Source: Phycisphaerae bacterium
Lineage (GTDB): Bacteria; Planctomycetota; Phycisphaerae; UBA1845
Length of the DNA stretch: 63,996 nt
Direction of reading: 5' to 3'
Assembly (NCBI GenBank): GCA_029260235.1
Contig: JAJDDP010000011.1
Location: forward strand, 1 to 63,996
Shown here piece by piece: positions 33,926 to 43,416 of the stretch. Numbering within the stretch: the stretch's first letter is position 1; each line of letters starts with the position of its first letter. Made by a program: the position numbers and the translations under genes. Below the pieces are notes generated by a model. It saw only the letters and a program-made list of their open reading frames with translations, was not told the DNA's origin and searched no databases.

Positions 33926-34687
33926 ATGCGTCGCCCCTTCGTTGCCGGCAATTGGAAAATGCACAAAACTCTGGCAGAAGCCCGCGAACTCATGGCTGGC
34001 TTGCGGGCAGGCTCTGATGCCGACTGGAAGGTGACGGTGGCCGTGTGTCCTCCGTATCAGCTCTTGTTCCCCATGGGTAGGGAAATCGACAAGACGCCGA
34101 TCAAGCTGGGCGCTCAGAATGTCCATTGTCAGCCGCAAGGGGCGTTCACCGGCGAAGTATCGCCAGCCATGCTGATCGACTGCAAGTGCGACTACGTCAT
34201 CATCGGGCATAGCGAGCGGAGGCAGCAGTTCGGCGAGACCGAGGAGTTGTTGGCCCGCAAGATTCGAGCGGCCATGGAAGCGGGGCTGGACGTTATTTAT
34301 TGCGTAGGCGAGCTTCTCGAGCACCGCGAGGCAGGTGATACCGAGAAGGTAGTAGCCAAGCAGTTAGACGGGGCGTTGGCCTCTGATGTCGATGCTTCGC
34401 GGTTGACTATCGCCTATGAGCCGGTCTGGGCGATCGGCACGGGCAAGACAGCTTCGCCCGCCCAAGCCCAAGAAGTACACGCTTTTATCCGTGGTCGGCT
34501 GGCTGAGATATTCGATCAAGCGACGGCTGAGGCGATCATTATTCAGTATGGCGGCAGCGTGAAGCCAAACAACGCCAAGGAGCTGCTCTCCTGCCCAGAT
34601 GTGGACGGAGCTTTGGTCGGGGGCGCCTGCTTGGTAGCGGACGACTTTCTCGCTATCATACGGGCCGCCCATGAGACGGGCAGTTGA
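33926..34687 (+). CDS. tpiA: Triosephosphate isomerase
   Basis: A 253-residue glycolytic enzyme that interconverts dihydroxyacetone phosphate and glyceraldehyde 3-phosphate. Lys11 (GNWKMH), His95 (IGHSERR) and Glu165 (AYEPVWAIGTG) fall exactly at the classical catalytic positions, and the phosphate loop IQYGGSVKPNN is present. AAGGAG before the ATG supports the start. It follows aroF by 61 bases. Confidence 0.98.
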   Translation: MRRPFVAGNWKMHKTLAEARELMAGLRAGSDADWKVTVAVCPPYQLLFPMGREIDKTPIKLGAQNVHCQPQGAFTGEVSPAMLIDCKCDYVIIGHSERRQQFGETEELLARKIRAAMEAGLDVIYCVGELLEHREAGDTEKVVAKQLDGALASDVDASRLTIAYEPVWAIGTGKTASPAQAQEVHAFIRGRLAEIFDQATAEAIIIQYGGSVKPNNAKELLSCPDVDGALVGGACLVADDFLAIIRAAHETGS

Positions 34688-34788
34688 AACCAGGGCGAGC
34701 ACCTGGCTGCTTGTGGGCGAAAATTGAATAGGTAGGTTGCGGCCTCGGTTCGCAGCCAATGCGTTAACGTTTTTGAGTGAAATAGGTT

Positions 34789-35292
34789 ATGAATCTTCTT
34801 GCGACGATGACGTGGCCACAGACTCTGGTTTGCATGCTGTTGATCGGGGTCTGTTGCTTACTGATGATCATCATTCTGCTTCAACGTGGGCGCGGTGGCG
34901 GTTTGGCCGGCGCGTTCGGTGGGGCAGGCGGCGGCGGCAGCGCATTTGGGGCTAAGACCGGTGACGTGTTCACCGTGTTGACTGTCATCTTGGCCACTGT
35001 TTTCTTGCTCGTCAATGTGGTCGGCAACTACATGTTCGTTCCCGAGACCGGGCTGGACGGCCTTACTCCACCGGCGATTGCAGCACCGGCCGATACCAGC
35101 GGCGGTGCGGCTGGACCTGGCGGAGCAGCGACGCCGCCACCACCATCGGGCAGCAGTGAGTCCGTGTCGATTCCGACTGCGCCGCCGGCAGCAGCTCAAG
35201 GCGGTGGGGCAACAGGCGATGCAGGGCAGACAAGCGGATCAGATCCCGTCGATGGCGCTGCCGATGGCACGGCTGAAACAGAGACGCCCTAG
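34789..35292 (+). CDS. secG: Preprotein translocase subunit SecG with long C-terminal tail
   Basis: SecG assists SecYE protein export in the inner membrane. Two transmembrane segments flank the Gly-rich loop [16 protein letters not shown] and [13 protein letters not shown], the family signature. The usual length is about 75-110 residues; here 167, because a Gly/Ala/Pro/Thr-rich tail of about 75 residues follows the second segment. tpiA-secG is a widespread gene order. It is six bases before yicC. Confidence 0.92.
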   Translation: MNLLATMTWPQTLVCMLLIGVCCLLMIIILLQRGRGGGLAGAFGGAGGGGSAFGAKTGDVFTVLTVILATVFLLVNVVGNYMFVPETGLDGLTPPAIAAPADTSGGAAGPGGAATPPPPSGSSESVSIPTAPPAAAQGGGATGDAGQTSGSDPVDGAADGTAETETP

Positions 35293-35298
35293 ATCTAC

Positions 35299-36183
35299 AT
35301 GCTATCTTCGATGACAGGTTATGGCAGTGTGGAACGCGCCGACGGAGGCGTTACCTATTCGCTGGAAATTCGTAGCCTGAACAATCGGTACTTTAAAGCC
35401 TCCATAAAGCTGCCGGACGGTTTCTGGCATCTCGAGTCCGAGGTAGACAAGCTCTTGCGTGCTCAGCTACGGCGCGGGAGCGTCAGCTACTCGCTCAGGA
35501 TTCGCAATCAGAACGCGACGGCAGGGTATGACATCAACACGGCTGCCCTCGAGCGGTACCTCAGGGGCATCTGTGCCGCACAGCCGCCCGAAGGCGTGAC
35601 TGCCACCGTCGACTTGGCTGTGGTTGCTTCCTTGCCTGGTGTCTGCCAACCGCCCGAACCGGACGACGCAACCCGTGAAGAGCGGCAGCGCACGGTTCGT
35701 GACATTACGGCTGAGGCGGTTAAAAAGCTGGTGGCCATGCGGGAGGCTGAGGGTCGTGCATTGCGTGACGACCTCCTAGCCCATTGTAGCGAGATTGAGC
35801 ATAATATTGCCGCGATCCAGGAACGTGCTCCAGCCGTCGTCGAAGAATATCATGAGCGGCTAACGACGCGGGTTCAAGAGCTGGTTGCCAAGGCCAAGCT
35901 TGAGCTGGAGAAAGATAGCCTAGCCCGTGAAGTAGCAATCTATGCGGATCGATGCGACATCAGCGAGGAAGTTGTCCGCCTTCGCTGCCACTTGGAGCAG
36001 TTCGGGTTGCTGTGCGACTCTGACGAGCATGCGGGGCGGCGTCTAGATTTCATGGCCCAGGAGATGCTCCGCGAGGTTAACACCATTGGAAGTAAGAGCA
36101 ATGATGCCGAGATCGCTAGTCGGGTCATTGCCGTCAAGACGTTCATAGATCGGCTGAAGGAGCAGGTACAGAATGTCGAATAG
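35299..36183 (+). CDS. yicC: YicC-family endoribonuclease-like protein
   Basis: A 294-residue protein with the YicC N-terminal domain (MLSSMTGYGSVERADGGVTYSLEIRSLNNRYF split as SMTGYG and EIRSLNNRY) and the C-terminal DUF1732 block (RRLDFMAQEMLREVNTIGSK). Members cleave or modulate RNA in E. coli and Bacillus. It is followed by gmk with an 11-base overlap, the order found in many bacteria (yicC-gmk-rpoZ-coaBC). Confidence 0.93.
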   Translation: MLSSMTGYGSVERADGGVTYSLEIRSLNNRYFKASIKLPDGFWHLESEVDKLLRAQLRRGSVSYSLRIRNQNATAGYDINTAALERYLRGICAAQPPEGVTATVDLAVVASLPGVCQPPEPDDATREERQRTVRDITAEAVKKLVAMREAEGRALRDDLLAHCSEIEHNIAAIQERAPAVVEEYHERLTTRVQELVAKAKLELEKDSLAREVAIYADRCDISEEVVRLRCHLEQFGLLCDSDEHAGRRLDFMAQEMLREVNTIGSKSNDAEIASRVIAVKTFIDRLKEQVQNVE

Positions 36184-36769
36184 CAGCCAGCGGCGGGGCA
36201 TGCTGGTTGTGGTGAGCGGTCCGAGTGGAGCCGGCAAGACCTCCATCTGCAAGGCATTGCTAGCCCGGAATGATAGGGCTGTCTGGAGTGTTTCTGCTAC
36301 GACCCGTCCGCCCCGAGGTCAGGAGACCACTGGGACAAGCTATGAGTTTTTGTCCCGCGATGAATTCGAGAAACGGCGAAGCAACGGCGAGTTCCTCGAA
36401 TGGGCTGAATATGTTGGCCACTTATATGGCACGCCAGTTGCGGCGGCGCGCGAAGCTCTGGAGCGGGGCTGCGACGTGATCATGGAGATCGATGTTCAGG
36501 GTGGAGCCCAGGTGGCCAAGAAAATGCCCGATTCGGTGCGCATCTTCGTCCTGCCGCCCACCATGGAGTCGTTGCAAGCCCGCCTGGAAGGGCGAAAGAC
36601 TGAGTCGGCTGAACAATTGAGGAAACGATTGGCTGAGGCGGACGGCGAAATTGGATTTGCCCGCGACTCGGGCAGTTATAAACATTTTGTGGTTAATGAT
36701 AAGCTGGAGATCACGGTGGACGAGATTGCCGGCATCATTGAGTCTGAGCGGGAGAACCCAGCAGAATGA
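36173..36769 (+). CDS. gmk: Guanylate kinase
   Basis: A 198-residue enzyme phosphorylating GMP to GDP. The P-loop SGPSGAGKTS is at residues 15-24, followed by the GMP-binding region (ATTRPPRGQETTG, YEFLSRDEF, GEFLEWAEYVGHLYGTP) and the lid. Length is normal. The start overlaps yicC by 11 bases and the stop overlaps rpoZ by four bases, with GGAGCAGG in yicC as ribosome binding site. Confidence 0.97.
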   Translation: MSNSSQRRGMLVVVSGPSGAGKTSICKALLARNDRAVWSVSATTRPPRGQETTGTSYEFLSRDEFEKRRSNGEFLEWAEYVGHLYGTPVAAAREALERGCDVIMEIDVQGGAQVAKKMPDSVRIFVLPPTMESLQARLEGRKTESAEQLRKRLAEADGEIGFARDSGSYKHFVVNDKLEITVDEIAGIIESERENPAE

Positions 36770-36996
36770 TTGAGAACCTAAAGAATGATGAGGTTATCGC
36801 AAAGGTTGGTGGTCGGTTCAAATTGACCGCCTTAATCCAAAAGCGATGGCTACAGCTCTTGCGCGGGTCGCGTCCTATGATCGAGACCGATGGTATGACC
36901 AGCTTGGAGGTGGTCGTCAAGGAAATCATGGATGGGAAGATCGAAGCGAAAGTCTGGGACAATCGCGACGAGGAAGACGAGGAGCATGACCAGTAA
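36766..36996 (+). CDS. rpoZ: RNA polymerase omega subunit
   Basis: A 76-residue protein helping assemble the beta-prime subunit of RNA polymerase. GGRFKLTALIQKRWLQLLRG matches the conserved omega core (xRFxLxxxAxxRAxxL), followed by TSLEVVVKEIMDGKIEA, where most homologues have KPxxxALxEIxxGKI. The Ala residues of the usual motif are replaced, so it is a divergent omega, but position between gmk and coaC is decisive. The C-terminus is acidic. Confidence 0.87.
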   Translation: MIENLKNDEVIAKVGGRFKLTALIQKRWLQLLRGSRPMIETDGMTSLEVVVKEIMDGKIEAKVWDNRDEEDEEHDQ

Positions 36997-37600
36997 GGCG
37001 CGCATCCCAGCCGATTTGCAGGGCTATGAGGTGTTGGTAGCCGTCTGCGGCGGGATCGCTGCGTATAAAGTTTGCGAGGTTGTGTCTTCGCTCGCACAGC
37101 GTGGTGCGGGTGTGACCGTAGCCATGACCGAGGCTGCCACGCGATTCGTCGGCGCCCCCACGTTCGCCGCTCTGTCGGGCAGGCCTGTTCTAACGAGCCT
37201 TTGGACCGAGCAGGCGTCGGCTGATCCTCAGCACATCCGTCTTACCGAATCACTTGATCTCTTGTTGATCGCGCCGGCCACTTACAACGTTATCGGGAAG
37301 GTCGCCAACGGTATTGCAGATGATGCCGTCAGCACGCTTATTTGTGCCTCAGCTTCACCGGTCGTCTTGGCGCCGGCGATGAACCCACGCATGTGGGCAA
37401 ACCCCATTTTCCAAGCGAATCTCAAAAAGCTGGGTGAATACGGTTTTGAAACCGTAGGCCCGAGTGAGGGTTGGCTGGCGTGTCGGACGATTGGGCGGGG
37501 CAGGATGGCCGAAGCCGATGAGATCAATGAAGTCGTGGCCAAGCGGCTGAAAATGTCGCCACCTGTAAGCTTAAGCAGCGATCAGAAGACGGATGATTGA
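36986..37600 (+). CDS. coaC: Phosphopantothenoylcysteine decarboxylase (CoaC half of CoaBC)
   Basis: A 204-residue flavoprotein decarboxylating phosphopantothenoylcysteine in coenzyme A synthesis. It has the FMN-binding [11 protein letters not shown], the [17 protein letters not shown] segment, the PAMNPRMW motif and the substrate clamp [13 protein letters not shown]. In most bacteria this is the N-terminal half of bifunctional CoaBC. Here it ends at a TGA at 37598-37600, after the linker has begun; the coaB half continues in the same frame. The ATG overlaps rpoZ by 11 bases. Confidence 0.92.
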   Translation: MTSKARIPADLQGYEVLVAVCGGIAAYKVCEVVSSLAQRGAGVTVAMTEAATRFVGAPTFAALSGRPVLTSLWTEQASADPQHIRLTESLDLLLIAPATYNVIGKVANGIADDAVSTLICASASPVVLAPAMNPRMWANPIFQANLKKLGEYGFETVGPSEGWLACRTIGRGRMAEADEINEVVAKRLKMSPPVSLSSDQKTDD

Positions 37601-37675
37601 AGGGTCGGCTGGGCTCCTCGACGGCGCCTGTGGTTGGCCGGTGATAGGTTTCTCGTTTGTGGCGGGGTTGGCTCT

Positions 37676-38302
37676 GTGCGGATCTTGGTGACAGCAGGCC
37701 CGACACGCGAATTCTTTGATACGGTGCGATTCATCTCCAATCCTTCCACCGGGAAGATGGGTTTTGCTTTTGCAGAAGCTGCCCGCGACCAAGGCCATGA
37801 GGTGGAGTTGGTGGCGGGGCCTGTCGAATTGCTTCCACCGGCGGGAGTTTCGTTTACGCCCGTGGTCACCGCTGAACAGATGTTCGACGCCTGTTGCCGA
37901 ATCTTCGTGGATTGCCAGGCCGCAGTGATGACCGCGGCTGTCTGTGATTACAAGCCCAGCCAAACCTTCCAGCACAAGCTTCAAAAGAAAGCACTGGCCA
38001 AAGAGATCACCCTTGAGCCAACCCGTGACATCTGCGCTCACTTGGGGGCTCAAAAAGAGCAACGAATCGTGATCGGTTTTGCTATGGAGGATCACGACCA
38101 CCGCGCTCACGCGGAGGCGAAGCTTGTCGCCAAGAACTGCGACGCCATCGTCCTGAACGGCCCGGAGAATGTGGGCACCACAGATGCGGTCGTCGAAATC
38201 GTAACTGCCGACGGCCGCTGGTCGAACCAGCTCCGCGGCACAAAGCAATGCATATCTTTGCACCTGATAGAACTTATCGAACGCCTGCACAACGAGCGTT
38301 GA
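37676..38302 (+). CDS. coaB: Phosphopantothenate-cysteine ligase (CoaB half of CoaBC)
   Basis: A 208-residue ligase (GTG start) coupling phosphopantothenate to cysteine. [39 protein letters not shown] and GFAMEDHD are the conserved blocks of the CoaB domain. It is in exactly the same reading frame as coaC, and only one stop codon, TGA at 37598, separates the two; the 25 in-frame codons between are open. A GGCGGGG eight bases before the GTG could act as a weak ribosome binding site; TTG at 37634 is another start option. Confidence 0.88.
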   Translation: MRILVTAGPTREFFDTVRFISNPSTGKMGFAFAEAARDQGHEVELVAGPVELLPPAGVSFTPVVTAEQMFDACCRIFVDCQAAVMTAAVCDYKPSQTFQHKLQKKALAKEITLEPTRDICAHLGAQKEQRIVIGFAMEDHDHRAHAEAKLVAKNCDAIVLNGPENVGTTDAVVEIVTADGRWSNQLRGTKQCISLHLIELIERLHNER

Positions 38303-38328
38303 ACTGGGTTCGAGTCAGCCCGCCACTG

Positions 38329-40293
38329 CTATGGGGTCTTGGCTAGCTCAGCTTGGATGTGCTGAACCGCCGCGGCAATCACAGCATCTTGGCCTTGCGC
38401 GGTGACTTCCTGCTCGACCAAGATGTCGGGCTGGAGTGGATGGCCGTAGAGGTCGTTGCCCTGCGAATTGAGCACTTGGATGGCAGTCCAGCAGATACCT
38501 GTTCGGCTGGGTAAGCAGACGCAATAACGTTCACCCGGATTCCCCCCGCTGGGTTGCCCGCAGAGTGTTCCCATTCCATAGATGCGGGCTGCATCGGCGA
38601 TTCGCTCAGCCCACCCCACCGTATACTGGTTGGTCAGGAAGGCGGTGGGGGCAGTGACAAGGGGTTTTTGTGACTTGATGAGCCACCTGTTCCACTCATG
38701 GGTCTCGCCCCGTGTGTCGGGGAATGCCCGAAGCGGCACGAGCGCCTCGCACATGAGTTGCTCCTCATCGACATAGCGAACGGGAACGGCTCGGCCGTAC
38801 ACACCTGTCCGGCCCCGAAGGTCAACGATGATGCCCTGCGCTCTGCCCATCATGGACCACGCTCGTTGCAATTCAGAGATGTCAATGCGGGTCAGGTCAA
38901 TGTACGCGATCCCGTCGGACAGCGTGCTCAAGGTGCCAGGCCTTCTGGCTATGGCCCCGGCATCGGCTGGTATATCCAGGACTGCGGCCGTTTCTTTCAG
39001 CTTGATTGTTTTTGAATTACACGCCCCGGGTAGCAAGGTCGCGAAGATGTCACCGAGCGGCTCTAGCAGGACATCAATTCCGATGGTTGAGTTCCCCGAC
39101 GCGCCGGCAGCTACCTCCAACGCTTTGACTAGCAGGGCTTGCTCTTTCTCGGGCGAACTATCCCAGTAAGGGTGATAGGTAGACAGGATTCCAAAGGCAG
39201 CCATGACGTCGGCGATCCGCCGCGCGCGCTCCGTCGGTTTGGGCAACCGCATTGTGCTCCGCACAGACTTCTTCGGTGTTTGGGGCGAGGCTTGCTCCGT
39301 CGCGATCAGGGAGACAATGTCACCCGAGCATGCGTCCGTTGGAATCTCAAGCCAACGATCCGGCATGATTTGCGGATTTCCCCTCGGCTCCATGTCCAGT
39401 TCGGTGTATTCGGTTAGGGAGCATGAGACTTCGAGTGTGGGGGAGAGCTGGAGCACAAAAGGCGCCTCAGCCAGAACTTCAGACGGCGTGCCCACAATGG
39501 TCCCCATCCTGTCCATCTGCAGCCCCAACAGCCAACCAGCTGCACCGGGGTGCATGGTTTCGTCGATGATCACGGTGAATGGCAAGCCCTCTAACAAGCC
39601 AGGCCCCTCATCATAGGCTCTGGCGTTGAGGCGGGGCGCTACTCGCAGGGAGTACTTTTCAGGGTATCCGCCGGGCAAAACAATGAAGTGGGCATTGGTT
39701 CGGGGTGGTGTTCTGACTGGTCCTCCTGAGAGCCAGTCAATGGTCACCTTGACTTCGCTAAAAATAGAGCCGAACGACCGGCGCTGTGTTTCGCGAAGAT
39801 CGAGCACCCAATCGGTGACCGCATGATCTTTTAAAATCGCCTCAATCTGGGGGATGGTGGTGGGGCAGCAGTCTCCAGGTGACAGGGCGATATAGAGTGT
39901 GGTGTCTTCCAAGGTGACTTCTGGGCCGGTTCGCAGTCCGGGCGGCACAGCCGGTGGCGGGGCGTTGATGGGCTGAATGTGTACCTTCGGGTCGATCAAC
40001 TCCTGAATGAAGAATTCGAGGCCGGCTACCAGGGCTGCATCATCCTGGGCAGCCTCAGCGAGCCTCACTGCGCCAGGTAGAATTCGGTCCCAATTGGTGG
40101 TGTAAGAGCGCTCACTCGGATGGTTGAAGCGAACGAAGTGGTACATCCGGGCCAGTGCCACCAGGTTCTCTCGCCCACGGGAGGCAAAGGATGCGGGCTT
40201 TGCCGATGCTGATGAATCCCCCGGCGCCTGGGCCAAAACGGTGGCTGAGAAGGCGGCGAAGATGAACACCGACAGGATTCTTACTCCATGCAT
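38329..40293 (-). CDS. Secreted S41-peptidase-like protein, probably inactive
   Basis: The 654-residue protein has a signal peptide (cut near VLAQA) and a good AGGAG site before the ATG. The second half has an S41 (C-terminal processing peptidase) layout: IAYIDLTRID, GIIVDLRGR, AFLTNQYTVGWAERIAD, GTLCGQPSGGN and LQPDILVEQ. Aligned without gaps to E. coli Prc, Gly stands where the Ser nucleophile should be and Asn 25 residues later where the Lys should be. The first half contains FVRFNHPS and YHPYWDSS, found in large S41 proteins. A binding or scaffold role is more likely than proteolysis. It is downstream of plsC by 50 bases. Confidence 0.78.
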   Translation of the reverse strand: MHGVRILSVFIFAAFSATVLAQAPGDSSASAKPASFASRGRENLVALARMYHFVRFNHPSERSYTTNWDRILPGAVRLAEAAQDDAALVAGLEFFIQELIDPKVHIQPINAPPPAVPPGLRTGPEVTLEDTTLYIALSPGDCCPTTIPQIEAILKDHAVTDWVLDLRETQRRSFGSIFSEVKVTIDWLSGGPVRTPPRTNAHFIVLPGGYPEKYSLRVAPRLNARAYDEGPGLLEGLPFTVIIDETMHPGAAGWLLGLQMDRMGTIVGTPSEVLAEAPFVLQLSPTLEVSCSLTEYTELDMEPRGNPQIMPDRWLEIPTDACSGDIVSLIATEQASPQTPKKSVRSTMRLPKPTERARRIADVMAAFGILSTYHPYWDSSPEKEQALLVKALEVAAGASGNSTIGIDVLLEPLGDIFATLLPGACNSKTIKLKETAAVLDIPADAGAIARRPGTLSTLSDGIAYIDLTRIDISELQRAWSMMGRAQGIIVDLRGRTGVYGRAVPVRYVDEEQLMCEALVPLRAFPDTRGETHEWNRWLIKSQKPLVTAPTAFLTNQYTVGWAERIADAARIYGMGTLCGQPSGGNPGERYCVCLPSRTGICWTAIQVLNSQGNDLYGHPLQPDILVEQEVTAQGQDAVIAAAVQHIQAELAKTP

Positions 40294-40343
40294 CTGCTAT
40301 CTCCTATTCCATGCAGGGTGGAAACGCGGGCCAGTTGAGGCGC

Positions 40344-41102
40344 TTAGTCTCCATCGGGTGCCAAAGCACAGATCTGAGCATAGATCCGCTGGGTAGCGCA
40401 GGCAACGGCATCGCGACCGCGCTCTTGGGCCAAGTCGCTCAGATCAATTGGCGGGCCGAACCTCAGTACCGCTTTGTGGCGAGCGAAGAACCCCCTCACG
40501 AGACTATCGCGGTACTTAGTCCCGCTGATGTAGCAGGGGATCACCGGCACTTGGCTACGCAGGGCTAGGAGGGCTGCTCCATCCTTGGGGTCAGCCTTGT
40601 TGCCCGGGGGGATTATCTTACCCTCGATGAAAATGGCTAGCACCTTACCTGAGCGCAAGTGACGGATCGCCTGCTTGGTGGCGGCTATGTCCTGTCCATC
40701 GCGGCGCACCGGAATGCAATCTGCCGCCCGTACGATCCATCCAACCAAGGGTGGATTGGCATACTCCTTGGCAATCATGAAAGATACTTTGCGGGCAGGG
40801 CATGCCTCGGCTATGACCAGCGGATCAACCGGGCAGGTGTGATTGGCTACAATGAGGGCAGGTCCATTCGGCGGAACGGTGCACTGACCTCGGACGCGCA
40901 GCCGATGCCACAGTCGGCAGATCCAGTGATTCAACTCTTGGAGGCAGGCGAATTTGAATGGAAACGGTCGGCGAATGATCCGCATAGCGATCACCGCACA
41001 GAACACGGCCAACAGTGCCAACGACGCCCAGGACCAGCGGGGCAGATGCATACCGACAGCGGTCCAAACTCCGATCTCGATGGGCGTCCAGATGTACATC
41101 AT
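40344..41102 (-). CDS. plsC: 1-acyl-sn-glycerol-3-phosphate acyltransferase (PlsC family)
   Basis: A 252-residue membrane acyltransferase that most likely makes phosphatidic acid. Two hydrophobic segments are near the start; the catalytic NHTCPVD (His88, Asp93) is the HX4D motif, and FIEGKI near 158-163 is a variant of FPEGTR. PVIPCYISGT is motif IV. AGGTGG precedes two adjacent ATG codons. It sits 73 bases after glgB and is probably cotranscribed with it and the S41-like gene, although the three have no obvious functional link. Confidence 0.88.
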   Translation of the reverse strand: MMYIWTPIEIGVWTAVGMHLPRWSWASLALLAVFCAVIAMRIIRRPFPFKFACLQELNHWICRLWHRLRVRGQCTVPPNGPALIVANHTCPVDPLVIAEACPARKVSFMIAKEYANPPLVGWIVRAADCIPVRRDGQDIAATKQAIRHLRSGKVLAIFIEGKIIPPGNKADPKDGAALLALRSQVPVIPCYISGTKYRDSLVRGFFARHKAVLRFGPPIDLSDLAQERGRDAVACATQRIYAQICALAPDGD

Positions 41103-41175
41103 CGGCCACCTGAATACACCAAGAGGTCAGGTTTGACCACACTTAGCTGGAGCGGCGGGGATGAGGACCGAATGC

Positions 41176-43260
41176 TCATGAAGAAGGGCAGGCAGCGCGG
41201 TCGGCTGGCATCAGCGAAGTCGGCGCCAAAACTTGGGCGGACCGGGCTGGTATGTAAATCTGAATGCAATTCTCGTGGCCTTCGTCGGTCTTTGGCGCCG
41301 CCGAGTGAGTTTGATTCGGCTTGACAAAGGCATGTCCGCCGAACTCCTCAGCGTCAGTATTGAGGATGAGCCGGTGGTCGCAGGCTTGGGGCACTGCGAA
41401 GCGGTAATCCGTTTGAGATGTTGTCGCCTGGAAATTGAACACGAACACCAAGCCACCACGCGCGAAGATGAGAATCTGGTTGGCTTCATCGAGATTGAGG
41501 GTGACGATTTCCGTGGCATCGAGCAGATCAAACTGCTCATCCAAGGCTAACATTGCCTGATCAAAGGCGGCCAACTCGCCATACCGCAGGCCCGGGTCAT
41601 CCACCAAAGACCACTGGCGGCGGGCATGTTTGAAGGAATCGGCGTTGCCTTCACGTGGAAAATCGACCCACTCGGGATGGCCAAACTCGTTACCCATGAA
41701 GGTCAAGTATCCTTCTCCACCCGAGGCAAAGGTCACCAGGCGGATCATCTTGTGCAGGGCGATCCCCCGTTCGATCACCGCATTCTGGCTGTTCTTATCC
41801 ATGTGCCAGTACATGTCAGCGTCCATCAGGCGGAAGGCGAGCGTCTTGTCGCCGACCAGGGCTTGGTCGTGACTCTCAGCGTAGGCGATGTGCTTCTCGT
41901 GTCGTCGACGGTTCATCATGGTGTTGAAGATCTCAGCCATGGACCAGTCTTGGTCACGTTTCTCCTTGAGCAGTTTTATCCAATAGTCGGGCAGGCCCAT
42001 GGCTAGGCGGTAGTCGAATCCAAGCCCACCTTCGTCGAGGGGCCTAGCCAAGCCGACCATACCGGAAACGTCTTCAGCCACCGTAATCGCCAGCGGATTG
42101 ACCTGCTTGACCAGCTGGTTGGCCAATTGCAGGTAGGTGACGGCAGATTCATCGATGTCATTGATCAGATAGTCGTCGTAGGAACCAAAATCATGCCCTA
42201 GCCCGTGATGGAGGTACATCATGCTGGTGACGCCGTCGAAGCGAAAACCATCGAAGTGAAATTCCTCGAGCCAGTAGCGGAGGTTACTGAGCAGGAAGCG
42301 AAGCACCTCCCGTTTTGCATAATCAAACAGGCGAGAGTCCCAGGCTGGGTGATCTCCGCGAGGTCCGTCATGAAAGTATTGATGCCCACAGCCGTCGAAC
42401 ATGCTGATGCCGTCGTGCAAGTTCTTAACCGAGTGGCTGTGTACCACGTCGAGTAAGACGAACAGCCCCAAAGAGTGTGCATGATCGATGAGTTGTCTAA
42501 GTTCGTCAGGAGTGCCAAAACGTGACGCCGGCGCAAAGAAGCTGGACACGTGATAGCCGAATGAGGCGTAGTAGGGGTGTTCCTGGACAGCCATCAACTG
42601 GACGGCGTTGTAGCCGGCGCTTGCGATCCGGGACAAGACCTGCTCGGCGAATTCGAGATAGGTGCCCACGCGCTGCTCCTCTTGAGCCATCCCGACATGG
42701 GCTTCGTAAATACGCAGGCCTCCGCGAATGGGCGGTGGGTGGTGTTGCCACCGGTAGGGGTTTGGAGGATCCCATATCTGACCAGCGAAGGTCAGGGTCT
42801 GTTGGTCCTGCACTGCGCGGGTGATGTAGGCTGGTACGCGATCCATGGGACCGATCTTGCTTAGAACGTGAACTTTGACGCGGCTTTCATGGGTGGCTTG
42901 GCCCCTGGAACCATCATCCGGCAGGAAAATGCTCCACACGCCATATCGATCCCGTTGCATCGGGTGTGAGCGGCGGTCCCAATCGTTGAAGTCGCCGATC
43001 AGGTACAGGGCGTCCGCGGCAGGTGCCCATTCCCGATACCAGACGCCCTCTCTTGAATCGCACTTGCCTCGGTTGAACCCGAAGTAGCGATGGCCGGTGG
43101 CTAGGTCAGCCAAAGAGCCTTCGGTCTCGTCGATGTCCTGCAGTGCACGCCGAAAGCACTGATACCGATGTCGCAAGGCAGCCGCATAGGGAGCAAGCCA
43201 GGGATCATGCCTGATCAGTCCAGTGCCATCGGGTTCTTCAAAATTGCTATGGGCAGTCAT
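41176..43260 (-). CDS. glgB: 1,4-alpha-glucan branching enzyme, GH13 (eukaryote-like type)
   Basis: A 694-residue enzyme forming alpha-1,6 branches in glycogen. An N-terminal CBM48 domain (YREWAPAADALYLIGDFNDW) precedes the barrel with DVVHSHSVKN, FHFDGFRFDGVTSM (nucleophile Asp342), ITVAEDVSGM (acid/base Glu) and YAESHDQALVGDKT. The segment TFMGNEFGHPEWVDFPREGN is shared with eukaryotic and some bacterial enzymes of subfamily GH13_8 rather than E. coli GlgB. The ATG at 43260 was preferred to a TTG 45 bases earlier. No other glycogen gene is in the window. Confidence 0.94.
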   Translation of the reverse strand: MTAHSNFEEPDGTGLIRHDPWLAPYAAALRHRYQCFRRALQDIDETEGSLADLATGHRYFGFNRGKCDSREGVWYREWAPAADALYLIGDFNDWDRRSHPMQRDRYGVWSIFLPDDGSRGQATHESRVKVHVLSKIGPMDRVPAYITRAVQDQQTLTFAGQIWDPPNPYRWQHHPPPIRGGLRIYEAHVGMAQEEQRVGTYLEFAEQVLSRIASAGYNAVQLMAVQEHPYYASFGYHVSSFFAPASRFGTPDELRQLIDHAHSLGLFVLLDVVHSHSVKNLHDGISMFDGCGHQYFHDGPRGDHPAWDSRLFDYAKREVLRFLLSNLRYWLEEFHFDGFRFDGVTSMMYLHHGLGHDFGSYDDYLINDIDESAVTYLQLANQLVKQVNPLAITVAEDVSGMVGLARPLDEGGLGFDYRLAMGLPDYWIKLLKEKRDQDWSMAEIFNTMMNRRRHEKHIAYAESHDQALVGDKTLAFRLMDADMYWHMDKNSQNAVIERGIALHKMIRLVTFASGGEGYLTFMGNEFGHPEWVDFPREGNADSFKHARRQWSLVDDPGLRYGELAAFDQAMLALDEQFDLLDATEIVTLNLDEANQILIFARGGLVFVFNFQATTSQTDYRFAVPQACDHRLILNTDAEEFGGHAFVKPNQTHSAAPKTDEGHENCIQIYIPARSAQVLAPTSLMPADRAACPSS

Positions 43261-43416
43261 CGCTTCGCGCTTGTCAGAATCTACCAAGAGAACTCGGACG
43301 GGCAATTACTCAAGTCTGGAATGATAGAGGGCGATTGATTCGGGCACCAGGGCGGTGACGATGGTGGGATTCGGCGATTCTGATAGGATGCGGTCCGACG
43401 CTGAACAGGATAACCC

